Shown piece by piece: positions 26,960 through 36,290 of a stretch of 64,000 nucleotides of DNA. Each line of letters begins with the position of its first letter. Positions within the stretch are counted from its first letter, which is position 1. Position numbers and translations under genes: made by a program. The notes under the pieces are model-generated. The model was given only the letters and a program-made list of their open reading frames with translations. It was not told the DNA's origin and searched no databases. This DNA is from CALINF01 sp039990395 (GTDB taxonomy: Bacteria > Pseudomonadota > Gammaproteobacteria > Pseudomonadales > Halieaceae), in NCBI GenBank assembly GCA_039990395.1, contig JBDXFZ010000146.1, positions 124,001 to 188,000 of the forward strand, read 5' to 3'.

Positions 26960-28354
26960 ATGTCATTTATCTACAGGATTTTGTTAGTCATAGCGTTGAG
27001 CTTGAGTCTGTCAACGACTTCATTTGCTGCCGATGAACCAGAAAAGCCGCAGACATTATTCAAGAATGTCCAAGTCTGGGACGGCACAAGCAAAACCCTC
27101 TCCAGCGCAACTAATGTTCTGATCGAAGGGAGTACGATCAAAAAGGTTGGAGCATCCACTGGCGATGCTCGCAGTGATGCTGCTGTGATCGAGGGGCAAG
27201 GCAAAGTGTTAATGCCTGGTTTGATAGATATGCATTCACATCTCACCCTTTCATCTTCTTCCGCGGTCGCTTTTGAAAACTCAACCTGGGAAGAAATTGG
27301 AGCCCGCACAGCTCTCGTCGCTGAGGAAGTGCTACTGGATGGGTTCACTAGCGTTCGCGATATGGGTGGAATGAACGGCAAGGGCGTCAAGCGTATGATT
27401 GATAACGGCGAACTTGATGGTCCCAGAATTTTTCCAAGCGGGGGGTTTATAGGGGCCACGAGCAGTCACAGTGACTTCAGGTTGTTGACCATGCGCAATC
27501 CAACACTCGACGGTGTCAAAGACAGCAACATGCTGCGCTTGGAAGTAGGCTATGTGGTCGATGGCGTCGATCAGGTTTTAGCGGCTTCCAGACGCAATTT
27601 TCAATTGGGAGCCTCCCAGCTGAAGCTAATGATTGGTGGTGGAGTAGCTACCGAATATGACCCTTGGCACAGTACGACATTCACCTTCGATGAAATTAAG
27701 GCGGCCGTGGATGTAGCTGACGGTTACGGCTCCTATGTCGCAGCCCACATCAACCAGCCTGAGTCGATAAAGCTGGCTATAGAGGCGGGCGTCAAAAGTG
27801 TTGAGCACGGTTTTGTCATCGACGAGCCAACAATGAAAATGCTAGTTAAGAACGATGTATGGCTTTCTAGTCAGCTGACAGGTACATCGCGCGAACTTAC
27901 TCAACTTCCCTCTTTGACGCCTGAAAATCTGCGCAAGCTTGACCTAGCCCATGCTGAGATGTCGGATTTTTACAACTTGGTCAAAAAATATAAGCCCAAG
28001 CAGGTATTTGCAGTTGACGCTGTACTGGCAAGTAGAGATGTTTACATCAATCAACGCCGGCATGAGATTTACCTTTTCGCACAGAATTTCGGCAACCATG
28101 CAATGCTGAAAGCTGCTACTTCTTCCGCTGGAGAGCTTTTGGGGATGACCAAGCAAACCACTTATCACGAAGGCCCTATTGGTGTAGTTCAGGACGGCGC
28201 CTACGCTGATATTTTGCTGGTGGATGGCAATCCTTTGGAGGATATTTCTGTTATCGGAGGCAGTGAGTTATGGCTGAAGGCACCTAAACCAGAGCCTATC
28301 TCAACCATCAATGTGATTATGAAGGGTGGGGAAATCTTTAAAAACACACTCTAG
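26960..28354 (+). CDS. Exported metal-dependent amidohydrolase
   Basis: A 464-residue amidohydrolase of the imidazolonepropionase/prolidase-like group. A signal peptide (MSFIYRILLVIALSLSLSTT, then SFA) is followed by the beta-sandwich start LFKNVQVWDGTSK and the first metal motif GLIDMHSH (His92, His94). Later ligands are the likely carboxylated Lys in GASQLKLMIGGG, His in AAHINQ and SVEHGF, and Asp in FAVDAVL. The C-terminal DGAYADILLVDGNPLEDIS is typical. Relatives cleave dipeptides (Xaa-Pro/Arg) or lactones. It is probably periplasmic; substrate unknown. Confidence 0.88.
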   Translation: MSFIYRILLVIALSLSLSTTSFAADEPEKPQTLFKNVQVWDGTSKTLSSATNVLIEGSTIKKVGASTGDARSDAAVIEGQGKVLMPGLIDMHSHLTLSSSSAVAFENSTWEEIGARTALVAEEVLLDGFTSVRDMGGMNGKGVKRMIDNGELDGPRIFPSGGFIGATSSHSDFRLLTMRNPTLDGVKDSNMLRLEVGYVVDGVDQVLAASRRNFQLGASQLKLMIGGGVATEYDPWHSTTFTFDEIKAAVDVADGYGSYVAAHINQPESIKLAIEAGVKSVEHGFVIDEPTMKMLVKNDVWLSSQLTGTSRELTQLPSLTPENLRKLDLAHAEMSDFYNLVKKYKPKQVFAVDAVLASRDVYINQRRHEIYLFAQNFGNHAMLKAATSSAGELLGMTKQTTYHEGPIGVVQDGAYADILLVDGNPLEDISVIGGSELWLKAPKPEPISTINVIMKGGEIFKNTL

Positions 28355-28504
28355 CTACGTGGCGTTCATTTGCCTCTCGAGGCTACAGCAATTAGTGCCA
28401 GCAATTATGTCCACCCATGTGAGGCTGGTAGCTTTGACCTCCAGATAGAAGCCGGGGAGGGCGGTGTCGCAGTAGTCGATGCGACGCTTGCCCGATATAG
28501 CGAA

Positions 28505-29887
28505 TCAGGCCGGCTCGGGCTGCGCCTTCACTTGCACCAGGGTTGGGCGCTTTTTTCCGCGGCCATAAAGATCGACTTCCAGCTTTGAAATCGCGTGCAC
28601 CAAGGCATTGGGTCCGTACTTGATCTTGCCGGTAAACTCGATGTCTGGAAATCGCTGAAACAACTGCTCGTAGGCTACCCGCAGCTGCATCTGCGCCACT
28701 TTCGCGCCCAGGCATTTGTGCATGCCGTGTCCAAAGGCAATATGCTTACCGACGTTATCGCGGGTCATGTCAAAAACATCCGGATTTGGAAACACTTGAG
28801 GGTCACGGTTGCCTGCCCCATACCACATGACGACTTTCTCATCCTTGGCAATCTGTTGACCGTTGATCTCGGTATCTTCTGTTGCAGTACGACGCATGTG
28901 CTTGACAGGGGATACCATTCGCAGCGCTTCCTCGGACATTTGCGGAATCATGGAAGGGTCATCCAAGACCATGGCGCGTTGATCTGGAAACTCGGTCATC
29001 AATTTAATGGTGCCCGATAGTGAATTCCGTGTTGTATCATTGCCAGCAAATATAATGAGTAACCAGGAGCCATCCAGATACTCTTGGGGCAGCAAGCTAT
29101 CATCCAGCTTTGAGTGCGCGATCACCGACAGTAGGTCATTTCGCGGGTTAGCACGGCGATCTGCCATGACCCGTGCGCCATAGTCGAACATCTCTTCAAT
29201 CATGTTTTTAAAACGAAAGGGAAAAAGTGGTTCGCTCAAAAAGGTTCTCATGGGGTTAACAATGAATTGACCCGCCATCTCAAGGTAGTGCATCCAATGG
29301 ACTATTTTTGGTCTATCCGCTTCGTCTACGCCAAGCATTTCGCAGAGCGTATAAAGAGGTAATTCGTTGGAAAACAATGTAACGAAATCAACGGTTGGAC
29401 CACCCGCTTCCATGTCGTCACAGAGAGAGTCTACTTTGGTGCGTACTTTTTCTCGAAGCTCCGCAACATAGGCCGGAATGAAAAAGTCTTTCTGCTGGAT
29501 GCGCAACTGCATATGCTCTGGCTCATCCATGCTGATCAGATTATCCATCGAAGCGCGCATGAGCATTTCGGGTTTCCAGTTCTCACGACCTGGCACCGCG
29601 AGGTTAATGCCACCACGCTGCGAGGAGAATACGCTGGGCTGTAGTTCTACCGCCTTGATATCTTCGTACCGGGAAACCGACCAATACCGCGAGGAAGGAG
29701 CGGCCATTTTTGACCACATGACCGGCGCCTCGTCGCGCATGCGTTGGTAAAGCTCATGGGGGTGACCACGCTTCCAGGAATTAGGGTTCCAGAGCTCAAA
29801 GTCGGTTTCCAGCTCGGGGTATTTGGCGGTAAAAACCGGCTTTGTTGCGCCCGTGTCCGTAAGAATATCGTCGCTGATTAACTTCAC
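28505..29887 (-). CDS. Cytochrome P450
   Basis: A 460-residue soluble bacterial P450. It has the I-helix oxygen-activation motif AGNDTTR, the K-helix EEALRMVSP, the RRTATEDTEINGQQI sheet region, and the heme loop AFGHGMHKCLG with Cys392 as the thiolate ligand. It resembles terpene/alkane or steroid hydroxylases of proteobacteria (linalool monooxygenase-like), but the subfamily cannot be fixed by eye. No ferredoxin or ferredoxin reductase gene is adjacent, so its redox partners must be elsewhere. The start codon is GTG. It converges on the amidohydrolase before it, with about 150 bp of featureless sequence between. Confidence 0.92.
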   Translation of the reverse strand: MKLISDDILTDTGATKPVFTAKYPELETDFELWNPNSWKRGHPHELYQRMRDEAPVMWSKMAAPSSRYWSVSRYEDIKAVELQPSVFSSQRGGINLAVPGRENWKPEMLMRASMDNLISMDEPEHMQLRIQQKDFFIPAYVAELREKVRTKVDSLCDDMEAGGPTVDFVTLFSNELPLYTLCEMLGVDEADRPKIVHWMHYLEMAGQFIVNPMRTFLSEPLFPFRFKNMIEEMFDYGARVMADRRANPRNDLLSVIAHSKLDDSLLPQEYLDGSWLLIIFAGNDTTRNSLSGTIKLMTEFPDQRAMVLDDPSMIPQMSEEALRMVSPVKHMRRTATEDTEINGQQIAKDEKVVMWYGAGNRDPQVFPNPDVFDMTRDNVGKHIAFGHGMHKCLGAKVAQMQLRVAYEQLFQRFPDIEFTGKIKYGPNALVHAISKLEVDLYGRGKKRPTLVQVKAQPEPA

Positions 29888-30027
29888 TATTCGATCCCTA
29901 AACCAAAAAGCATACTGTGATTGTCAAGCCGGAAGAAGTCAAATTGGCACTGACACGTTAATGTGAAGTCATCGACCGCTAGTGGGCAAGGTAGGCAAAA
30001 AACATCTCTAATTCGCCTCCTGTCGCC

Positions 30028-30076
30028 CACTTTGAACTCCATTTTTAGAGTAAAAATAGATTAACTTGTCGGTACC
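30028..30076. repeat. Dispersed repeat E, copy 1 (ends in TTAACTTGTCGG)
   Basis: The block from TTTGAACTCCATTTTTAGAG to TTAACTTGTCGGTACC is nearly repeated at 59829-59878, where it overlaps the end of the hybrid kinase gene. It lies in the 304-bp gap 29888-30191, which otherwise holds only short unassigned open frames. One minus-strand frame from about 30178 ends VPTS plus stop in this repeat. Confidence 0.6.
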
Positions 30077-30191
30077 TGATGGTGTAATCGCGCTGGCTGC
30101 TCCGGCGCTTTGCAGGATGGGATATATCCATAATAGGTCTCCATGAGATGTATGAGGCCGTCTTGATATTCAACTAGACCCGCGTCGAACT

Positions 30192-30659
30192 CTATTCGAT
30201 CAGATTTCCCCGAACAATTTGTATCGCGGCCGATGCTGCCGCTATTTGCTTTTCCGTTAGCCCGTCGAAAGCGGTATCAGCGACGGTCTCTGCTAGCCGT
30301 GCAATTTCTTCTGCCCGCTCCAGCGCATAGGGTGTTGGCAAAACACGCCAAATGCGACGGTCTTGTGGGTCGGCTTCGCGTGTGACATATCCCGATTTTT
30401 CCAGTTGATCGATGAGAGCGCCAACAGACGGGCGAGCAACTTCAAGCGCTTCGGCGAGTTCAGTCTGAGAGGGCGCTTCTAATCTAAGCACGTAGATCAG
30501 GGCATGCCATTGCGAGCGCGTCAGGCCAAGCCGCTCCATTTCTTCGTCAAAAGCCGCTCGCAATAAGCGTGTGACTTCTGCGAGCAAGAAGCTGAGATTT
30601 ACTCTGTCATCAGCGCCCATGTGCTCGGCGAAGCTATTTCTGGTCAGTGAGGATTTCAA
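30192..30659 (-). CDS. MarR family transcriptional regulator
   Basis: A 155-residue MarR protein: an N-terminal dimerisation helix (LSFLLAEVTRLLRAAFDEEM), a winged helix centred on LTRSQWHALIYVLRLEAPSQ and TELAEALEVARPSVGALIDQ, the wing READPQDRRIWRV, and a C-terminal dimerisation helix. It is divergent from the hydrolase-thioesterase-RND operon at 30740, the usual arrangement for a MarR repressor of an efflux system. The assigned start is TTG; an ATG at 30620 is a shorter alternative. A TAATAAT/ATTATTA inverted repeat lies between the two genes. Confidence 0.88.
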   Translation of the reverse strand: MKSSLTRNSFAEHMGADDRVNLSFLLAEVTRLLRAAFDEEMERLGLTRSQWHALIYVLRLEAPSQTELAEALEVARPSVGALIDQLEKSGYVTREADPQDRRIWRVLPTPYALERAEEIARLAETVADTAFDGLTEKQIAAASAAIQIVRGNLIE

Positions 30660-30679
30660 GATATTGGTCCGATTTACAT

Positions 30680-30712
30680 TAATAATAAGCTACATTACAA
30701 TTAGGATTATTA
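30680..30712. promoter_or_regulatory. Candidate MarR operator in divergent promoter
   Basis: Perfect 7-bp inverted repeat, TAATAAT (30680-30686) and ATTATTA (30706-30712), in an AT-rich 80-bp region between marR and the efflux operon. Position and symmetry suit a MarR site, but the arms are AT-only and could occur by chance. Confidence 0.4.
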
Positions 30713-30739
30713 CAAATAGTTGTGTGAAAGTTTACCCCG

Positions 30740-31615
30740 ATGAAGAATGACGGTTTAGAGCAAAAAATCCAAGTTAATGGATTGACACTGACCTACTCTG
30801 CCTTCGGACAAGGCAGTTCGCCAAGAGTGATCTTTGCACATGGCGGCGGACAAACCCGCTATGCCTGGAAGGGCGCAGCCAGGGCGCTCGGTCAGCAAGG
30901 TTTTAACGCGATAGCCCTGGATCTTCGCGGGCACGGCGACAGCGACTGGGCGGAAGATGGCGATTATACACTCGAAGCATTTGGCCGCGATCTGGTCGCT
31001 CTTGCAGACCAGTTAGGGACTGGACGAAAAAAGCCGCATATTGTTGGGGCTTCACTCGGTGGGCTCGGCGCCATCGTTGGCGCTGGCGTATTAAATCCCG
31101 GAGCATTTGCGTCCGTCACATTGGTTGACATTACGCCGAACATGGAAGCTGCCGGGGTCGCTAAAGTTGTTGGCTTCATGGCTGAGCATAGCGCAGAAGG
31201 ATTTGCGACACTTGATGAGGCCGCAGACGTCATTGCGCAGTATATGCCGCACAGGCCACGTCCCAAAGACCTCGAGGGCTTGCGGAAAAACCTCAAGCAG
31301 GGTGCAGATAAACGCTGGCGATGGCATTGGGATCCAGCTTTCATTCAAGGGGTAATGAAGCGCTCAGCGATCGATAAGGTGGGCGATCTTGAGCAAGCAG
31401 TGCGGAACATTGATGTTCCGATTCACTTGGTGCGCGGGCGCATGAGTGAGCTTGTCTCAGAGGACTCGGTCAAAGCATTTCAGGCCTTGGTGCCTGACGC
31501 TCACTATACGGATGTCGCTGGTGCCCGTCACATGGTGGCCGGTGACAGCAATGATGTGTTTACAGTGGCCGTCAGCAATTTTCTGCGCCAGCACTCAGAA
31601 GGAGTTGAAGCATGA
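30740..31615 (+). CDS. Alpha/beta hydrolase, first gene of RND operon
   Basis: A 291-residue alpha/beta hydrolase with the oxyanion region FAHGGGQTRYAW, the DLRGHGDSDW strand-loop, the nucleophile elbow GASLGG with Ser105, and His in DVAGARHMVAGD. It resembles epoxide/haloalkane hydrolase-like or ester hydrolases; the substrate is unknown. It is the first gene of a tightly packed operon: its TGA overlaps the ATG of the next gene by 4 bp. It could modify the compound that the pump exports and that MarR senses; this is inference. Confidence 0.88.
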   Translation: MKNDGLEQKIQVNGLTLTYSAFGQGSSPRVIFAHGGGQTRYAWKGAARALGQQGFNAIALDLRGHGDSDWAEDGDYTLEAFGRDLVALADQLGTGRKKPHIVGASLGGLGAIVGAGVLNPGAFASVTLVDITPNMEAAGVAKVVGFMAEHSAEGFATLDEAADVIAQYMPHRPRPKDLEGLRKNLKQGADKRWRWHWDPAFIQGVMKRSAIDKVGDLEQAVRNIDVPIHLVRGRMSELVSEDSVKAFQALVPDAHYTDVAGARHMVAGDSNDVFTVAVSNFLRQHSEGVEA

Positions 31616-32034
31616 GTAATACAGTTCCTGATGTCGCTTTCATGCAGAGAGCACTGGTTGCGGCTCCCTTCCACCAGTGGCTCGGACTCAGCGTGCTTGA
31701 AACCGGGGCAGACGAGATCAAGCTCTCTATGCCGTGGCGCGACGAGGTTGTGTCCAACCCGAAATCACAATCTGCCCATGGTGGTGTGCTGGCCGCGCTC
31801 ATAGATTTGACGGGATTCTATGCGCTCATCGCAACCGGAAACATGCCGCTTGCGACGGTGGATTTGCGAGTCGACTATCATCAACCGGCAACTGCTGGGC
31901 CTTTGACCATCGTTGGACGTGTGGTCCATCACGGAACTACGTTGTCTGTTGCGGAGGCTAGTGTTTTAAGCGAGGCGGGTAAGCTACTCGCGAGCGGCAG
32001 AGGTGCCTACCGTATGTCGAGACCATCAGCGTGA
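31612..32034 (+). CDS. PaaI-family hotdog-fold thioesterase
   Basis: A 140-residue hotdog protein. It carries the helix-loop SAHGGVLAALIDLTGFYALI, where family members have the catalytic Asn/Asp and Gly-rich turn, the TVDLRVDYHQPA strand, and the GRVVHHGTTLSVAEASV strand. Relatives hydrolyse acyl-CoA or aryl-CoA thioesters. Start and stop both overlap the neighbours by 4 bp, so it is translated with the pump genes. A thioesterase next to an RND pump suggests hydrolysis of a toxic CoA ester before export, as inference. Confidence 0.88.
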   Translation: MSNTVPDVAFMQRALVAAPFHQWLGLSVLETGADEIKLSMPWRDEVVSNPKSQSAHGGVLAALIDLTGFYALIATGNMPLATVDLRVDYHQPATAGPLTIVGRVVHHGTTLSVAEASVLSEAGKLLASGRGAYRMSRPSA

Positions 32035-33143
32035 TAAATGTTCACAGATTCTTGGCACTTATTGTGCCTTTGCTGTTTGCGGCTTGCTCGAGTGAACCAC
32101 CACCGGAACCAACAAGCGTCATAGATGATGAGACATCTGTTGTCTCCGCTCCCATTAAAGTTCAAACAGTCATTGTCGAAAGCGTCGATATTGCCGATCC
32201 GCTTCTTGCATCGGGAACGATTGCCGCCAAGCAAACAAGCAATATTGGTGTGCTCGTCAGAGGCGTAGTCGAGAAGATATATGTCAGAGTGGGCGACCGC
32301 GTTACAAAAGGGCAGGCGCTGTTTCAGACCCGGCGTGTTGATTACCTGCAGCAGCTGTCAGAAGTAGAGGCACAGCTAGCAATCGCGGTAGCAGAACAAA
32401 TAAATGCTGAAAATGCCTTGGAGCGCACGTCCACTCTGCTCGACAAGGGACACGTATCTAGTGCGGTATTTGATGATGTTCAGGCAACGCTTCAAGTTGC
32501 AAAGTCACAGGTCGCTCTGCGACGCACTCAAGTTGATGCCGCAAAACAAAGGCTCGATGACACGACTGTTCGTTCTCCCTTCAACGGCGCGATCACAGCT
32601 CGCTATATCGATGAAGGCGTCTTCATGGCCAACAGTTTTTCTGGGATGGGCAATTCGGCGGTGGTTCAAATTCAGGAATGCGAGATCGCAGCGGGCATTT
32701 TGTTTGCCCCTGAATCTGAAGTGGGCCGATTGCACCTGGGGTTAACTGGCAGCCTTTATGTCGATGGCCGCGACCAACCCATCCGCTCCGAGATCATTAT
32801 TTTGAATGACCGCGTTGATCCGAAGGCGAGAACCGTTGAGTTCAGAATGGCTTTTCTTAATGAAGGGTGCGCCGTGCGGGCGGGGCAATCGGTGCGCGCC
32901 GAGGTTGACGTTGACCCGCGCGCGGCGCTCGTTTTGCCTCGGGCGGTGCTACAGGGTACTAGCTCGTCTCCGTATGTCTTTGTGGTCGATGGGGATCGCG
33001 CGCGACGCACGTCGGTCACGGTTCAGGATATTGATGCCGTCAGTGTAGAGGTCCTGTCTGGCCTGAGCGCTGCCGATAGGGTCATCACTGGCCAATTCGA
33101 CACTATAAGTGATGGCACTCATGTAGAGGTCAACGCCTCATGA
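32031..33143 (+). CDS. RND efflux periplasmic adaptor (HlyD/AcrA family), lipoprotein
   Basis: A 370-residue membrane-fusion protein. The N-terminus has a lipobox, LLFAAC with Cys19, so it is probably anchored in the inner membrane by lipid. The lipoyl/barrel-sandwich halves flank a helical hairpin (about residues 105-170, EVEAQLAIAVAEQINAENAL); TVRSPFNGAITARYIDEG is the return strand typical of the family. The GTG start overlaps the upstream stop and its stop overlaps the pump start. It bridges the RND pump at 33140 to an outer-membrane channel that is not encoded here. Confidence 0.9.
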   Translation: MINVHRFLALIVPLLFAACSSEPPPEPTSVIDDETSVVSAPIKVQTVIVESVDIADPLLASGTIAAKQTSNIGVLVRGVVEKIYVRVGDRVTKGQALFQTRRVDYLQQLSEVEAQLAIAVAEQINAENALERTSTLLDKGHVSSAVFDDVQATLQVAKSQVALRRTQVDAAKQRLDDTTVRSPFNGAITARYIDEGVFMANSFSGMGNSAVVQIQECEIAAGILFAPESEVGRLHLGLTGSLYVDGRDQPIRSEIIILNDRVDPKARTVEFRMAFLNEGCAVRAGQSVRAEVDVDPRAALVLPRAVLQGTSSSPYVFVVDGDRARRTSVTVQDIDAVSVEVLSGLSAADRVITGQFDTISDGTHVEVNAS

Positions 33144-36100
33144 TGGGGATCGTCAACACCTCCATTCGTCGTCCTGTCTTTGCCGTTATGCTAATTGCCG
33201 CATTGGTTGGTTTGGGATGGTTATCAGTTGGCCGTCTTGGTGTTGATCTTTTTCCCAATGTTGAATTCCCCTATGTATCCGTGACGACAACTCTGGAAGG
33301 GGCCTCGCCGGAGACGATTGAATCTGAAGTCACAGACATTATTGAGGAAAACGTCAATACGATTGACGGGATCGAAAGCTTGCAATCGTTCAGCACTGAA
33401 GGTGTGTCGAGTGTCCTGATCGAATTTGCTTTAACGGCTGACGTAAATGTCAAAGTTCAGGATGTTCGCGATAAGGTTCAACTCGCTCTGGCTGATCTGC
33501 CGAGCGATGTTGATCCGCCCATTGTTGATAAAGTTGATCCAGATGCAGCGCCCATCATATCGGTGATGATTGCCGGTGACATTCCCATCCGTGAAATTAC
33601 TGCTTTCGCTGATGATGTTGCCAAGGAAGAGCTTCAGCGCATCAAGGGGGTTGGATCAGTTTCCATTGTGGGCGGGCGCGATCGAGCTGTCCGCGTCTGG
33701 CTTAAAAACGACCGTATGCGCTCATTTGGGGTCACGGCAGATGATGTTCGCATGGCCATCCAGAGCGAACACGCTGAGCTACCCGGCGGCAGGCTAGAAG
33801 TTGCAGGTGGTACGCGTGAGTTCGGCGTTAAAACATTAGCCGAGGCTACAACGCCCGCAGGCTTTGCTGATCTTCCCGTCGCCTACTATGAAAACGGTGT
33901 CACCATTCATGTTGGCGATGTCGCCAGAGTGGAGGATGGGTTGGAGGATGAGCGCTCTGCCGCCTTCCTCAACGGGCGGCGCGGGGTATCACTCGATATA
34001 CGCAAGCAATCAGGCCGCAACACAGTGGAAGTATCGCGGGCGGTTAAAGCGGCAGCCCAGCGATTGAGGGGCGTCGCTCCGGATGGTGTAGAGATTGTCG
34101 TGACACGGGATGTCTCAAAATTTGTAGAAAGTTCGATCGAGGATGTCGGCCATGATTTGCAAGTCGCTATTGGGCTGGTCATCGCAGTAACATTTATTTT
34201 TCTTCTGAATTTTCGCGCAACCATGATTGTTGCCATCGCAATTCCAACCTCCTTGGTCGCGACCTTCTTTGGCTTCTATCTGATGGGATTCACGATCAAC
34301 GTCCTGACCCTTCTGGCGCTGACCGTCGCGATTGGTCTTTTGGTCGATGACGCCATCGTCGTCATTGAGGCAATTACAAAAGAACTAGAGGACGGAAAGC
34401 CGCCTATGCAAGCAGCTTTCGATGGCACGAAAAAGGTAGGTTTGGCCGTCTTCGCAGGTACTGCAGCAACCCTCGCAGTCTTTGTCCCCATCGCTTTTAT
34501 GAGCGGTATCGTGGGCCGCTTTTTTTTCCAGTATGGATTGGCTATCGTTTTTTCCGTTTCGATCTCATTGATCGTCGCGCTAACCCTGACCCCGATGTTG
34601 GCGTCGCGCATGCTCAAGCATGGCAAGAAAGCACTCGTTCTCCGGCCCATCGAATCCTTTTGGGACAGTGTCGACCGGGGTTACGGGCATATCGTCTCAT
34701 GGGCCGTGAAACTGAGATATCTCGTTCTTTTGTTAGCAGCTTTGTCGGTCGTCATCGGTAGTTGGTACGCCGCCCGCGTGCCATCGGGTTTCACATCGAA
34801 GGCTGATCGAGGCGAGTTTCAGGGAACGATCGAGCTTCCTCTTGGGATTGGCATTACTGCGTCAAGTGACGTTGCCAACCATGTGGCGGACGCGCTGCTG
34901 GACGTTAAGCATATCCAAGATGTTTTCATTACGATTGGCGCTGGCGCGCAGAGCGATACGAATGTCTTGTCTCTCTATGCCTCACTCACTCCGAAAGCTG
35001 ATCGCACAAAATCTCAATTTGTTATTATGGATGAGGCCCGCGCAGCGATTGCATTGGCAGCGCCGACTGCGGTTAAAACTTCGGTTCTTGAGGTTCCTTG
35101 GGTAAGCGGTACGGGTTCTGGCGGAACAGATATTGATCTCATTTTGAAAGGGCCAAACCTGGACGAGATAGCAGATTACGCCGACGCATTGGCCCAGCGA
35201 ATGGTTGTGCATGGTGCATTTTCTGATCCCCGCACAAGCTATCAATCTGGACGCCCCGAAGCTCAAATCCAGTTCAATCGAAGGCGTGCGGGGGATCAAG
35301 GCGTCTCAGCGCGAACACTTGCCTCTACATCACGTATCGCTCTGGGCGGTCTCAATGTGGCGAGCTTTGAAGATGGAGGAAAGCGCTATGATGTGCGCTT
35401 GAGATTGGAAGACTCCCAACGCGAAACCATGAGCGACTTGTCGCGTGTTCAGGTGCGGGGCGTTGATGGTCGTCTTGTCGATGTTGGATCGGTTGCGCAG
35501 ATACGGTTTGCATCAGGGCCTGCACAAATCGATAGAAAAGACCGCTCACGAAAAGTGTCCGTTCTGGCGATCACCGCCACAGACTCGTCTTTGGGCGAAG
35601 CATCAGGTGCGCTCTTGCAGATGATCGACGAGGTGCCACCACCGCAGGGCATTACATTTGAGATGGGCGGCATGGCCAAGAATATGGCGGAAACAGCGGA
35701 GGCGATCGGTTTCGCGCTACTGTTTGCCTTTATCGTTTTGTACATGGTGCTGGCCAGCCAGTTCAATTCTTTTGTTCAGCCCCTGATTATCATGCTGACC
35801 GCACCGCTGAGTTTCTCCGGCGCATTTGCAGGACTTTATTACTTTGGACTGGAATCATCCCTATTCGCCCAGATTGGCTTGATCGGTTTGATGGGGATCG
35901 TAATGAAGAACGGAATTCTTCTTGTCGATAGAGCCAACCAGCTCATGGAAGACGGCATATTTGACGGCGATGCGATTAGGCAGGCCTGTCCAGAGCGCCT
36001 TCGCCCGGTCTTAATGACCGCACTGTCTGCGATTTTTGGGATGGTTCCTGTGGCGATAGCAACCTCAGACGGCGCGGAATGGAGAAATGCACTCGGCGCG

Positions 36101-36283
36101 CTGCTGATCGGGGGATTGACTACTTCAACGCTATTGACCCTGATCGTCGTGCCTGCCGCCTACATGATTCCGGGAGATGTGGTGCGTATGGCCAAGTGGT
36201 TTTGGCGTTCCATCTCACGTTTCATGCCTGCGGGTCGATCTTCCGACCTTGTGATTATGGACGCCCACGATACAAGAAACTGA
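33140..36283 (+). CDS. RND efflux pump inner-membrane subunit (AcrB/HAE1 family)
   Basis: A 1047-residue resistance-nodulation-division permease of normal length. It begins GIVNTSIRRPVFAVMLIAAL (TM1), has the TM4 proton-relay segment ALTVAIGLLVDDAIVVIEAI with paired Asp residues, and the second-half counterpart IGLIGLMGIVMKNGILLVDR. Large periplasmic loops after TM1 and TM7 bind substrate. It is driven by the proton gradient and works with the adaptor at 32031. The stop lies only a few bases from the truncated end of an amidohydrolase gene on the other strand, which marks the edge of an inserted segment. Confidence 0.93.
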   Translation: MMGIVNTSIRRPVFAVMLIAALVGLGWLSVGRLGVDLFPNVEFPYVSVTTTLEGASPETIESEVTDIIEENVNTIDGIESLQSFSTEGVSSVLIEFALTADVNVKVQDVRDKVQLALADLPSDVDPPIVDKVDPDAAPIISVMIAGDIPIREITAFADDVAKEELQRIKGVGSVSIVGGRDRAVRVWLKNDRMRSFGVTADDVRMAIQSEHAELPGGRLEVAGGTREFGVKTLAEATTPAGFADLPVAYYENGVTIHVGDVARVEDGLEDERSAAFLNGRRGVSLDIRKQSGRNTVEVSRAVKAAAQRLRGVAPDGVEIVVTRDVSKFVESSIEDVGHDLQVAIGLVIAVTFIFLLNFRATMIVAIAIPTSLVATFFGFYLMGFTINVLTLLALTVAIGLLVDDAIVVIEAITKELEDGKPPMQAAFDGTKKVGLAVFAGTAATLAVFVPIAFMSGIVGRFFFQYGLAIVFSVSISLIVALTLTPMLASRMLKHGKKALVLRPIESFWDSVDRGYGHIVSWAVKLRYLVLLLAALSVVIGSWYAARVPSGFTSKADRGEFQGTIELPLGIGITASSDVANHVADALLDVKHIQDVFITIGAGAQSDTNVLSLYASLTPKADRTKSQFVIMDEARAAIALAAPTAVKTSVLEVPWVSGTGSGGTDIDLILKGPNLDEIADYADALAQRMVVHGAFSDPRTSYQSGRPEAQIQFNRRRAGDQGVSARTLASTSRIALGGLNVASFEDGGKRYDVRLRLEDSQRETMSDLSRVQVRGVDGRLVDVGSVAQIRFASGPAQIDRKDRSRKVSVLAITATDSSLGEASGALLQMIDEVPPPQGITFEMGGMAKNMAETAEAIGFALLFAFIVLYMVLASQFNSFVQPLIIMLTAPLSFSGAFAGLYYFGLESSLFAQIGLIGLMGIVMKNGILLVDRANQLMEDGIFDGDAIRQACPERLRPVLMTALSAIFGMVPVAIATSDGAEWRNALGALLIGGLTTSTLLTLIVVPAAYMIPGDVVRMAKWFWRSISRFMPAGRSSDLVIMDAHDTRN

Positions 36284-36290
36284 GTTCGCT

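Noticed and set aside
28370..28588. Short plus-strand frame between the amidohydrolase and P450 genes
   Set aside because: Half of it is antisense to the P450 C-terminus and the remainder shows no protein features.
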